Shown: in pieces, positions 10,241 through 18,992 of the stretch | How positions within the stretch are numbered: the first letter of the stretch is position 1 | How the letters are laid out: each line of letters starts with the position of its first letter | NCBI GenBank assembly: GCA_963575745.1 | Contig: CAUYUJ010016904.1 | Span: 673,728-708,084, forward strand | Direction of reading: 5' to 3' | From: Prorocentrum cordatum | Lineage: Eukaryota > Sar > Dinophyceae > Prorocentrales > Prorocentraceae | DNA length: 34,357 bases | Translations under genes and position numbers: made by a program | Notes under the pieces: model-generated | Database searches by the model: none | What the model was told of the DNA's origin: nothing | Seen by the model: only the letters and a program-made list of their open reading frames with translations

Positions 10241-11529
10241 ACCCCAGTGGCCCCAACGATCGCATCAATAACGAGACTTGGAGGCCACATTATCAAGAGG
10301 ACTCTCCCCGCATCATGTTCTGCGGCCAGGTGGCGGCCACCAGATGCGAGAGGATAGGTTCTCCTGCGTGGAACAGCCGAGCCCCTCTTGGCCGGGTACC
10401 GCACCGGCTTGGATTCAGATCTCACAAAACGAACAGGTGGACACGGTGGTATTCGACCAGGACAAGAGCCCATGCAGCCCCCCAGCCAACAAGTCCTCTC
10501 TAGCCATCGTCATCGCCACATCTACGCACGTGGTGCAATGCATTGCTGCGCCCAGGAGATCGGCGGGCAGCTCGACCTTGCTCTAGGCCGGGCTCTACCC
10601 GGCTACAGGATCACGAGTCATTCCAGCTGCACTCAGAATTCGAACGCCTGGCAGCAGCACCGCCGCCAGCACCAGCAGCCACTCCAGCGCCGACCAGAAA
10701 GTCTCGAGTTCGGCCAAAGCCATGGGGTGCCTCGACTCGGGTGTCTGGCACCCAGGCACCTGTTGGGCCCCAGCAGCCAAGCAGGCAGCCAATGCATCGA
10801 ACGCGAAACGATATCCGGAACGCCAGGCTGCCACGGCAACCGCAAGAGCCTGAACCCGCGACGCATTATGGCCCTAGGAAAAAGTGCGGCCCCTCTGGGC
10901 ATCGAGTCGCCGTGCCCTTGCCACGGCTGCATCCGTGGTCCGCCACGCGATCGGTCTCGCCCTACCCTGACCACGGTGAGCGTCCAGAAGGACGCCGCTG
11001 GTTCGGCGAACCCGCCAAGACTGCACGCGAGCGCAGAACCAGCCAGAGCGGGGCCTTCCCCCGCGAGGCACGAGTGCGGCAAAGTTCACGACCCTGCGGC
11101 AGAGAGCCCTGCATCCCACGTGAATCCTGATACAGACGGAGCCCAACATATCGGGGCCCTATCGAAGACCCAGCAGCACCACCTCCAATGCGCGACGATC
11201 TCGTTGACGGCGACGAGCCACCCCACCGCCAGATCCCGCTCCTAGAACACCTCGACCACAAAGACGAGTCGTTGACGCTGCTACTGGACACACGCCAGAG
11301 GACTGAACGAACATCGACGCCACGCTGTGCTTGCACATGCCACGCGCAGGTGACGCACCACGGACACCAGATAAATGCGCGAGTCACAGATCCGCTGGTG
11401 GCACGCGAGACAGACACAATTGAGAGAGATATGCGTTGCCAACGACTGTGCTTCCTTTGCAGGAGGGGTTGGCCCCATGGCCGCTTTGGCTCTGCTCCCG
11501 ACGGGCGCCGCGGCTCACGGACCAGGATC
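10241..11529. other. Unassigned sequence between the copia-like relic and the LINE
   Basis: Plus-strand frames of up to 285 codons (10388-11245) overlap minus-strand frames of similar length, all His/Pro/Arg-rich, with no recognisable motif. The right edge is where LINE homology stops abruptly. Confidence 0.35.
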
Positions 11530-12750
11530 GAGATTCCCTGACCTCGGTCCTCGGCGCGCGGCATGCGGATCGTCTCCCGAAGATTCGCCAGCTCTGGCAT
11601 CAGCCCAAGGTTGCGGAAGACGCCTGCCGCCTTCGCCATCGGGTAGAACAGGGCGGTGTCCTGCGCCTGCGGCCAAGGCGAGCCCGCCTCCAGCGCATTG
11701 AGGACGCCGGCGACTCGCAGCACCGTGGGCGCCTCCCTCGCTCCAAAGGCGCGGGTGCCACCCTGACTCGCCGAGTCCCGTCCTGGGCTCGAGGCGGCCG
11801 CAAGCCTCCAGCACCTGCCTCGGAGTGATGGGCCGCGATTTGTATTCCGCCCACTCGCGGGCGGTGGGCGGCTGCAACCACGGGGCTCGATCGTCCAGGG
11901 CCCCCCCCCCCCCCCAGATGCTCTCCAAGCCCTTCAGCGCTGCCTCCGCGACCTTCTGCGGGCTCGCCAGCTCGCGGCCCTCTCGCTGTCGTCGGCCGCC
12001 TTGCCCGCCCGCGGCTGCCATGGCGCAGGTGCCTTGGTCCACTCGTGTAGTGCGCCCGCTCCCTGTACTCCGTGCTTGACCGCCCACTGCCGCCGCTGGG
12101 CGGCGGGCGCGCGGTGGGCAATTCCCCAGTATCGCTTGCTGGCAAGGTCCAGCAGGGCGTAGCCCGGGTAGCGCTGGGCGCCCTCTTCGATCTTGCTGAA
12201 GCGCATGTCTTGCAGCGCGTGCGCGATGAGCGGCCAGCTGATCGCGCCCCAAGTGATGCGAGCCTCCTGGGGCTCATGGCCCCGCAGCTCGTCTTCTCCA
12301 TCCAGCTCGCCGCCTTCTGGGGTCTCGCTCCCGTCGGTCTTCTGCCCAGGCGCCTGCGCTGCGAGCAGCGGGAGGGCGATGTCGTGGCTGAGGAGGCCGT
12401 CTGCCATGTGCTGGTCTCGCCTCCTGGCGCCCTCATTTCTTCCTCTGCTGCCGCGCTCGGGCGAGCGCCTGCAGCTGCCTCAGCCGCCGCGCTAGCCACT
12501 CGGCGCCCTCGGCCCACTGCTGCTGCTCCGCAGCCGCTGCGCAGGGCTCGGGCCTGCGCTGCTGCCACTTGTAGTTCTCTCGAAGTTGCCCTGGCGCGTG
12601 CTGAGGTCCTCGCCCTCGAAGCCGCGGCGCCTGTTCACGTGTTTCTCGTAGGCGGCCCGCGGCTCGCTCTAGCGCCCGTCGATGTGGCCCTGTGTGTACT
12701 CCCTGTTGCTCGCCGGTGGTCTTGGCCATCCCGCCGGATGCTTTGGGCAT
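11530..12750 (-). pseudogene. LINE linker and start of reverse transcriptase
   Basis: After the endonuclease come helical linker pieces in shifting frames, including ALHEWTKAPAPWQP (about 12040), then RPITPRQVLEACGRLEPRTG followed by LGESGWHPRLW (about 11800). Next, in the frame beginning at 11723, are GVLNALEAGSPWPQAQ, ALFYPMAKAAGVFRNLGLMP and ELANLRETIRMPRAEDRG. The last two correspond to RT block 1 of dinoflagellate LINEs (pattern lPKpxGGfRxIGLmPxLxRlWexxRxP), with Ala for Pro in the PK box and one Gly missing. Beyond about 11540 the frame stays open, but the sequence no longer resembles RT. Confidence 0.6.
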
Positions 12751-12779
12751 CCTGTCGGGCGCGTCAGTGACCAGGGTTT

Positions 12780-13560
12780 CCGCCTGCGCGGCACGTAGAC
12801 ATCGCTGGTGCCATGGTGGCGCACGGGCACCGCCAGCTTGACTGGCAGGCGCGGCGCTGCGTCGTAGCCTTCCATTATCTGCACCTTGAGCCCTCCGTCG
12901 CCAGGCCGCGCGAGACGATGAAGTAGTCTCGCACGCTCCTTTCGCCGCCTGGCCTCGCGCAGGTGCCCGTGTTGGCGTCGCGCGCGATGACCCTGTTCAC
13001 GTTGCCGACGATTTCCGAGCTCTCGAGCACCTCGGGGTCCATGTTGGAGTCGCCCCCGAGGACCCACTCCTGCTGGAGTGCGCCCACGGCGGGGCCCCAC
13101 TTCGCCAGGGTAAGCTGGTTCCGCTCCACGAGGCTCTCGTTGTTTCGCACGTGGGCGGTCCCGCAGATGAGGCCGTCCTGCTGTAGGCGTCGACCCAGGC
13201 CAATGCGAGTCGCCGCTTGGACTCGCGTGGGCTGATGTCCCACTGGTTGATCCCCTTGCGCACGAAGTCCATGCCCCTGCTTCGTGCCGTCGCAATCAAA
13301 ACTCCAGCGCTGTGTCCTGAGTCGGTCTCAGCGCTGCTCGCAGTTCCTGTGTCCCACCCCTGTTTGCGCATGCGTGTCTGGGACAACTCTAGCCGCGCGA
13401 CACTGGTCTGCAGCTCTTGCCCCAGGACGATGGCGTCCTTGTCGTCGAGCCTGGTGATCTGCATCATGGCGCGCTCCAGCGAGCCCACTGTGTTGGCGTC
13501 GACCGCGTGCGCAGCCAGGCTCGCCTTCGGCCCTCGGCGGCCGGCGCCGCCGCTACCCTC
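12780..13560 (-). pseudogene. LINE AP-like (EEP) endonuclease domain, frameshifted
   Basis: Three frames carry consecutive pieces of one endonuclease/exonuclease/phosphatase domain. Frame 1 (ending 12997): HAVDANTVGSLERAMMQ, AIVLGQELQTS with the metal-binding Glu, then SGHSAGVLIATARS. Frame 2 (ending 12875): LICGTAHVRNNESLVER, then WVLGGDSNMDPEVLESS, equivalent to the GGDFN catalytic box with Ser for Phe, then VRDYFIVSRGLA. Frame 3 (ending 12669): IMEGYDAAPRLPVKLAV, equivalent to the terminal S/P-H-x-P-V block with the catalytic His replaced by Leu. The frame switches near 13180 and 12890, with the altered terminal His, make this a dead copy. In life it would nick target DNA to prime reverse transcription. 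Confidence 0.7.
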
Positions 13561-13576
13561 GCGCGAGTAGCCGCGG

Positions 13577-14077
13577 CTACTTGCCGACGGTGATCGCGCA
13601 GCCTGGCTGCAGCTCGCCAACTAAGAACTTGAGAGCACCCACCACTTTGTCAGCCTGCTCAGGAGTGACCCCCGCGCCAATGAGGGCCTTGCTGATGTCG
13701 AGCTCACTGGCACCCGCCTCGAGCTCGATGAGGTCCTCCTCGGCGTATCCGCCGTCGGGGCAGCGGCGCTTGTCGGTGTCGACGCTGGCGCTGCGGTCCC
13801 TGTCGGCGCGCTCTCGCGCGGTGCTGGCTGCCCGTTCCGCCTCGGCTTTCTTGAGGCGCTCGGCGTGCTTGGCGGCCGCCTCCTCCTTCTTCTTCTGCTC
13901 CTTGGCGTGGTCCAGCGCGGCCGCGAGCTGCTCGTGCTGCTCGGTGCCGCTGTCCAGACACTTCTCTGCTTGCTGTGAGAAAGCCAGCGCAGCCGCCCAC
14001 CCCTTCCCTGGCGATGGGGCCGCCAGCTCCTCGATTCGCTCGTTGAGGCCGTCCAGCTTCGCATTGAACCGTTCCAT
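13577..14077 (-). pseudogene. LINE ORF, Ala/Lys/Glu-rich coiled-coil segment
   Basis: Opens with MERFNAKLDGLNERIEEL and continues through a long alanine/lysine/glutamate helix (HAKEQKKKEEAAAKHAERLK). It finishes with an acidic tail and a small helical region containing GVTPEQADKVVGALKFLVGE. It lies between the zinc finger and the endonuclease, in a different frame from each. The ATG at 14077 is probably internal to the original protein, because similar coding sequence precedes it. The stop at 13577 (after AITVGK) sits just before the endonuclease frame takes over. Confidence 0.55.
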
Positions 14078-14099
14078 CTTCGCTGTGTGTGCCCGCCTG

Positions 14100-14561
14100 C
14101 TATTCCTCGAGTGCGTCGATCCTCTGCTGGCACCGCGCCTTCTGGTATGCGACTATGTTGCGGTCTCGCACCATCCTGCATTCCGCGAAGCAGCATGGCA
14201 CTCCATTGTCAAGTGATTCCTGCTCGGCGGCAAGCTTCTCCTCGAGCTGCGCCAGCTGCGGTTGCAGGGCCTCCTCCAAGAACGGGTCCTCGGCGAGTTT
14301 GCGTAGCTCGGTAAGCTTGGCACGGTGGTGCTGAACTTTGGCGAGCTGCTCGTCGTGATGTTGGTCCTCGACGGGGTTCCTGGCCGCTGGGCTGGGGCCT
14401 GAGCGCGCCGATGTCGGTCGAGCACCCCGGCACTTCCAGCAGGATCCGTAGCGCGCGCCGTTGTCGACCTGGCACTGGTCACAACGCCACTTCTTGCTGC
14501 TTGTGCCGCCACCGCCATTCTGCGCTTTGGTGGCAACCATCTGCCCGACACTCGTGGCCAC
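14100..14561 (-). pseudogene. LINE ORF, N-terminal RanBP2-like zinc finger and coiled coil
   Basis: The 153-codon frame starts at ATG 14561. Residues 25-44 read WRCDQCQVDNGARYGSCWKC, a perfect W-x-C-x2-C-x3-N-x6-C-x2-C RanBP2-type zinc ribbon, a fold that commonly binds single-stranded RNA. From about residue 65 the sequence becomes helical and charged (KVQHHRAKLTELRKLAEDPF, then LAQLEEKLAAEQ), consistent with a coiled coil. It ends at TAG 14100 after RIDALEE, but homology-like sequence continues one frame over at AHTAKMERFNAKLD, so the stop reflects a frameshift. In LINEs such an N-terminus would serve RNA binding in the ribonucleoprotein; that role is inference. Confidence 0.65.
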
Positions 14562-14910
14562 TCTGAAATCTGAGTGTCAGTACGCGCGGGGGCCTGCTGC
14601 AGGCGAAAGGGCATCCGAGCGCAAAATGGCTGGATGAGGTGGATGGGAGGAGGAGGAGGAGGAGGAGGAGGAGGAGGAGGAGGAGGAGGAGGAGGAGGAG
14701 GAGGAGGAGGAGGAGGAGGAGGGTGAGGGCGAGGGCAGTAGGGAACGCGTCAGTCGAGCCGACGCGCCCCGCTGAGGAGGAGGAGGAGGAGGAGGAGGAG
14801 GAGGAGGAGGAGGAGCAATAGGTGAGGTGAGGCGAGCCGAGGCGGGGAAGGTCAGGCAAGGCGAGGCGAGGTGAAATGCTTCGAGGCGAGGCGGGGCAAG
14901 CTGAAATAGT
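14562..14910. repeat. (GGA)n blocks and GAGGCGAGGT spacer
   Basis: Two purine-rich GGA tracts (about 14646-14721 and 14776-14816), then GGTGAGGTGAGGCGAG-like repeats up to the left end of repeat B2. A similar GAGGCGAGGTGAGG tract lies immediately outside the other end of the DIRS-like element at about 26060-26130. Confidence 0.85.
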
Positions 14911-15098
14911 ATTGCAGAGGCGTCCGCCGACATCACCGTACGCGAGGGAGGGGCGGCGAAAGGTAGCGCCAGCAAAGACTAGTACAACACTTTTCCTCAA
15001 GCGCAGAGGTCTCACATGTGCTGTGGCGGCGAATGTCTTTCGCTGGTGGGTGGACCTCGGGGCTGGACGCGACGCGCGCGCTGGCCCGCACAAGCCCA
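14911..15098 (-). repeat. DIRS-like terminal repeat B2
   Basis: Direct repeat of B1 (15336-15523); both are 188 bp and share, for example, TTTCGCTGGTGGGTGGACCT and CTGGCCCGCACAAGCCCA. Differences are mostly transitions; by eye identity is somewhat above 80 percent. Confidence 0.85.
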
Positions 15099-15145
15099 AG
15101 TCCCCAAGACCAGCAAACAAGGCGAAAGCAGGGGAGGAGGGAGGG

Positions 15146-15333
15146 AGAGCTTGAGACGGGAACACACACACACACAAATCAAACGAGTTTCAGTCGGGAC
15201 AGCACGCACCATCTTCGTACAGAGCCCCCCTCGTCCCCTCACCAGCGCCCCCCGCCCCGCCCCCTTATGGCGGCGGAGGCGGGGGAGGAGGTGAAAGACG
15301 AGGCCCGACAAATTCGTGGTCCAGGGACAACAC
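15146..15333 (-). repeat. DIRS-like repeat A2
   Basis: Direct repeat of A1 (25895-26057). The first 23 plus-strand bases are identical, and GAAGACGAGGCCCG-like and GTCCAGGGACAACACA blocks are shared. It has a longer CA run and a few extra bases (188 versus 163 bp). It abuts B1 with only 2 bp between them, as expected for the B1A2 junction of a split-repeat element. Confidence 0.85.
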
Positions 15334-15335
15334 AA

Positions 15336-15523
15336 ATTCAAAGGCACCCGTCAACATCACCGCACGTGAGGGAGGGGACGGCGGAAGGTGGCGCCAGCAT
15401 AAAATAACGCAAAACTTTTCCTCGAGCACAGAGGCATCACACGTGCTGTGGAGGTGAATATCTTTCGCTGGTGGGTGGACCTCGGGGCTGGACGCGACAC
15501 GCGTGCTGGCCCGCACAAGCCCA
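15336..15523 (-). repeat. DIRS-like repeat B1
   Basis: Direct repeat of B2, located about 130 bp beyond the recombinase stop codon on the minus strand. It occupies the internal position of the split-repeat layout. Confidence 0.85.
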
Positions 15524-15651
15524 CACCACCGCACCACCAGCGTCTGGCCGTGATGTGCCGGGCTGGGCGGGAGGGCGCACAGACACGGCCTCAATTGAAA
15601 CATTAACAAACAGTTGAACTGACGCGAACCGTGCATTGGCCAAAACACTCA

Positions 15652-16335
15652 TCATTCTCTTGCTTGCTCAGGGCGTCGGCTGGCGCGCAGCAGCTCTGCA
15701 CCTTTCTCCAGGATATCCGCTGGCACGGCCTTTCTCACAGCGACAAGGGCGTGGGTCTTCATGCACCTCATCACACTCTTCTCGGATGCCCACCGTCCTC
15801 TCCGCTGTATCTGCCATACCGTCCTGTAGCCAACAGCCGCATCGTGACTCGGCCCCGAATGGCGGGCCGAGTGGGCTGGGAAAGCCGCCACTCCCACGTC
15901 GGCGCAGGCTTGGCGTAGGACACGTCGGTAGCGGTCGGCCGTCATACTGAAGAGTAGTTCGTCTTGTTTCCTCGAGCTTCGCCGTCGTAGTACCATCTGG
16001 GCCACATGCTGACGGTCAATCAGGACGCCTTGCCTCACCCCTGTCTTGGCTCGCTCGCCCCCCGCTCGATCACGCCGAGGCGGAGCGCAACCAGGGAGTT
16101 CCCGTCAACGCCGTCGGTGACCATCACGTCCCCGACTCGCAAGCTGAGGAGCTCGGCCGAGCGAAGGTGGGCATCCAGTGCCAGCTCGAACCCCTCGGCG
16201 ACCTCGACATGTCCAGAGACTCGCATCGTCTCCAGCAGCACCGCCCACAGCTTCAGCGGCTGAGGTCCGCCCTCGCCAGCCACGTGCATGCGGTGCAAAG
16301 CCTTCAGCGCGTGGTTCGCCCTCGGCAAGCCGGTG
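15652..16335 (-). pseudogene. Tyrosine recombinase (YR), C-terminal catalytic part
   Basis: Catalyses integration of the circular DIRS intermediate in intact elements. The frame ending at 16035 reads STGLPRANHALKAL, then LALDAHLRSAELLSLRVGDV, where the Arg of AHLRSAELL is the first catalytic Arg. A frameshift follows at a C6 run (16058-16063 on the plus strand). In the other frame AKTGVRQGVLID gives the conserved Lys of KTG. Then come HSARHSGPSHDAA (the H-x-x-R box), QRRGRWASEKS (the Trp/His position) and SVMRCMK. The last is the S-V-x-R-Y-x-K nucleophile box with Cys (TGC, 15763-15765) where Tyr is required, so this copy could not cut DNA even without the frameshift. The 5' part of the gene lies beyond the 2.6-kb insertion, at 18976-19319. 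Confidence 0.8.
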
Positions 16336-16352
16336 CTCAGCTCGGGCCACAC
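16336..16352. repeat. Target-site duplication, left copy (17 bp)
   Basis: CTCAGCTCGGGCCACAC, identical base for base to 18976-18992. On the minus strand it encodes VWPELS inside the recombinase, and the coding sense is continuous across it if one copy plus the intervening insertion is removed. Confidence 0.95.
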
Positions 16353-16601
16353 TTTTTTAAAACCAGCTCGAGAAGGTCGCCCCGTGGCTAAAGGAAGAGG
16401 AGGGCAGTAGCAGCGGAGGGGAGGGGAGGAGGAGGGAAAGCAACAACAAAAGCAAGCAGTGCAGGCGCGGCCAGGCCAGTGCCTCCGCGCGCCCCGGCCT
16501 TGCGGGGCGCGCGCCCCCGCCGCGCGGCCGGGGGCCCCGGCAGCCCCGAGGGCGCCGCCGCCGCAGCCCGCAGCGCGGCGGCGCAGCAGCGCTGGGCGCT
16601 G

Positions 16602-18833
16602 CTAGGCTGGCCCGGCCGGCCGCGCGGCCTCGGCGGCCGCCTGCTGCCACTGCAGCGCCCGCCCGCGCGCGGCGGCGTCGGCCGCGTCGCGCTCCACGAG
16701 CGCCTCGGCGGCCGCCAGGAGCCGCCCCCGCGCCTCCCGGAAGCTGAGGCCGCGCAAAGCGACCCCCAGCAGCGGCGCGAGCTCCCGCGCGGTGGCCCAG
16801 CCGCCCGTGCCCAGGCGCTCGCCGAGCGCCCCGGTCAGCTCTGCGCGGGCGAGCGCGAGGCAAGCGGCCTCGTCGCCCGCGGCGTGGCCGGCGCTGGCAA
16901 GGCCCTCCTCCGCGCCGCTGCCCGCCGGTGAGCACGCCAGCGGCCAGTCCGCGGGGCGGCGCCGGCGCGAGCGGCGGTTGGAGCGGCTCTCCGGGGCTGG
17001 CTGCCAGCCCTCCGCCGCTTCCGAAGCGCCCAGAACGCCCGCGCCCGTGGGGCCGCGGGCCGCCCCCGCCCTGGGGCGCTCGCCGCGGCCGCGCTGCCGG
17101 GGGCGCCGCGGGCCGCCTCCGCCGCGGAGGCGCTCGCCGCGGCGCCGGCCGCCGTGCCGTCTCGGATCGGCCGCCGCTGGTCGCCTCCGAAACGCCCAGA
17201 GCGCCCGCACCAGCGGGGCCGCTGGCCGCTCCCGCCTGGGAGCGCTCGCCGCGGCCGCGCTCCCGGGGGCCCTTGCCGTGGCGCCACCGCGCGAGCGGCG
17301 CTGCGGGCCGCCTCCGCCGCGGAAGCGCTCGCCGCGTCGCCGGCCGCCGTGCCGTCTCGGCCGCCGCTGCCCGCCTCCGAAGCGCTGGGCGCGCCGCGGG
17401 CCGCCCCAGGGGCGCTCGCCGCGGCGCCCGCCAGGCGCGCCTCCGAGGAGCCTGCGCGGGCCGCCTCCGCCGGGGAGGCGCTCGCCGCGCGCGCGCCAGC
17501 AGCAGGCGTGGCCAGCGGCGTCGCCGAGCTGCCGCCGCGGGCCGCCTCCGGGGAAGCGCTCACCGTCGGCGCGCCGTGCGCAGCCGGCGAAGGCGCCTGC
17601 TGCTGGCCGCCGGCCGCTGCCGGCCGCGGCCCGCCCCCGCCGCCTGGGGTGCTGTCGTCCTCGGCGTCGGCCCAGGAGGGTTTCGGCGCTGGCCCGAAGC
17701 CCGCCCGCGCCGGGTCGAGCAGGGTGCGCCCCCAGGGGCCGTCGAGCGCGTCGTACGACCCCTCAAGGTCGTTCTCGCTCCCGCTGGGGGTGCGCTAGCC
17801 CGTGGTCAGGGGCCAGCTGTCCGGCTCGTCCGGCGCGCCCGGCCTGGCCCCTCCTGGCGGGGCGCTGGCGCTCCGGCCCGCGCTCAGGCGCCCGCCCGGT
17901 TCTGGCCCTGCCGCACCAAGGCGCCGCCCCCGATCTGCTCGACCGAGCAGGCCCAGCCGGCACACCGCAGGATTTCGGAAGATCCGCCGCCGTGCTCCCG
18001 GCGCCCTGCCGCGCGGGCTCCGCAGGCGCTGCCGGCGGGGCCGCCGCCGGCGGAGCCGCGGCTGGCGCGGCCAGAGCCGCCGCCGCTGCGGCCGGAGCCA
18101 GTGGAGCCGCGGCCGCCGCTGTCCCGGCCGCGGCGGCCGGCGCGTCTGGTCCCGCCGCGTCGCTCTCTGCTTCCTCCTCGCTCGACTATAGGAGTAGCTC
18201 GAGGAGGGCTTCCCTCTGCTTGCGTCCCTTGCCAGGTCGGCCGCCGTCGCCGCCCAAGGCTTGGAAGGCGGCGGGCTGCCCGCCGGGCTCCGTGCCCGCC
18301 TCGGGGGGGGGCGCCCGCTCCTCCTCCCGGCGCCGCGGCTGGGCCTCCGGCTGGCGCGGGGGGCGCGGCGGGCTGCGGCAGTCCCCGCCGCTCGGCGCCC
18401 GGCCAGGGTGGCGTCCAGCCGTCGCTCTTTTTGCCGACCGGCTGCGCCGTCGGTCCTCGTGCCAGGGGGCCAGTCGCTCCTGCCCCGGGCGCTGCAGGCA
18501 GCGGCCCGGACCCGCCGGGTCCGCGCGCGGGGGAGCTCGCCAGCTGCTCGCCGGGGCCTCCGCCGCCTTCGCCGCGTGCAGCCGCAGGCGCCTCCTCGAC
18601 CCGCTGGGTGGGTTTGCCTTGAATTCTTCTGCTTCCGCCAAGCCGGGCCAGGCCGCGTGGGGCCCGGCACCCGGCGCGGGGGCGAGGAGCGGCCCCGCGC
18701 CCACGGCTCCTGCCAGCGGCAATGGGATGAGGCACCAGCCCCACCCCCAGGCCCAGCCCTCCGGGAGGCTGGGGAGGCCGCCCTGCTGCGCCGTCGCTGC
18801 GCCGGCGCCCGCCCCGCAGGGTCCGCCGTACAT
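16602..18833 (-). pseudogene. Ala/Pro/Gly-rich protein carried by the retrocopy (frame-disrupted)
   Basis: The first ATG after the leaders that fits the best GC3 frame is at 18833 (MYGGPCG). That frame continues to ALGGDGGRPGKGRKQREALL, meets TAG at 18186-18188, and carries on in phase as SSEEEAESDAAGPDAPAAAA. It stops again at 17763-17765, and an alanine-rich repeat (ASASAAEAAR units) then appears in another frame up to about 16835-17563. The first frame resumes for a compact C-terminus: ACLALARAELTGALGERLG, ELAPLLGVALRGLSFREARG, ALVERDAADAAARGRALQ, with TAG at 16602-16604. About 245 bp of 3' UTR follow. A 166-190 bp internal tandem repeat starts near 17020, 17186 and 17376. I do not recognise the protein. 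The stops and frame changes suggest a pseudogene, though base-calling errors in this extreme GC region could contribute. Confidence 0.5.
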
Positions 18834-18923
18834 GGCCCGCCCCGGCCGCGCTGTCGCCCCATCCGCCGCGCCCCGCGCGGCCGAGGGCAGGGGGCGCGGC
18901 GCCGCCCAAGCCACCCAGGCCAC

Positions 18924-18938
18924 CTCGAGCCGAGATGG
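18924..18938 (-). other. Relic spliced leader 2 (oldest)
   Basis: Minus strand reads CCATCTCGGCTCGAG, which differs from leader bases 8-22 at three sites, all T-to-C or A-to-G transitions. It directly follows the second leader copy, and its greater divergence marks it as the oldest of the three. Confidence 0.8.
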
Positions 18939-18953
18939 CTTGAGCCAAAATGG
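18939..18953 (-). other. Relic spliced leader 1
   Basis: Minus strand reads CCATTTTGGCTCAAG, an exact match to leader bases 8-22. The missing first seven bases end in AG, so the next trans-splicing event used the leader's own internal AG as acceptor, the known mechanism for dinoflagellate relic leaders. Confidence 0.92.
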
Positions 18954-18975
18954 CTTGAGCCAAAATGGCTACGGA
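18954..18975 (-). other. Complete dinoflagellate spliced leader (DinoSL)
   Basis: The minus strand from 18975 reads TCCGTAG and then CCATTTTGGCTCAAG, the full 22-nt DCCGTAG...CAAG leader with D = T. It starts exactly at the edge of the target-site duplication, so reverse transcription reached the very 5' end of the mRNA. This sequence alone identifies the source as a dinoflagellate. Confidence 0.95.
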
Positions 18976-18992
18976 CTCAGCTCGGGCCACAC
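18976..18992. repeat. Target-site duplication, right copy (17 bp)
   Basis: CTCAGCTCGGGCCACAC, identical to 16336-16352. It abuts base 1 of the spliced leader with nothing between them. Confidence 0.95.

Larger units (their letters stand above)
11530..14561 (-). mobile_element. LINE-type non-LTR retrotransposon relic, truncated in RT
   Basis: Read on the minus strand, the order is RanBP2-like zinc finger, coiled coil, EEP endonuclease, linker and the first block of a reverse transcriptase, spread over all three frames by several frameshifts. This is the usual architecture of dinoflagellate single-ORF LINEs. The match ends around 11530-11545, just after the first RT block, so the RT palm, any C-terminal region and the 3' end with its tail are missing. 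LINE copies are normally truncated at the 5' end, so loss of the 3' part implies later breakage, for instance by insertion or rearrangement at about 11.53 kb. Confidence 0.75.
16353..18975 (-). mobile_element. Processed retrocopy with spliced leader, inserted in YR gene
   Basis: A 2,623-bp block bounded by perfect 17-bp direct repeats. On the minus strand it begins, at its first base, with the 22-nt dinoflagellate spliced leader. Two relic leaders follow, then a very GC-rich body. It ends in A6 (16358-16353) immediately before the second repeat. Spliced leader, poly(A) and a target-site duplication together are the signature of a mature trans-spliced mRNA reverse-transcribed and inserted by LINE-type target-primed reverse transcription. 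The insertion has the same orientation as the recombinase it interrupts. The A-run is short, so either the tail has eroded or priming occurred close to the cleavage site. Confidence 0.9.

Noticed and set aside
18906-18920. Possible fourth relic spliced leader (CCTGGGTGGCTTGGG, minus strand)
   Set aside because: Only about 8 of 15 positions match, and it is offset by three bases from where the next unit should begin.
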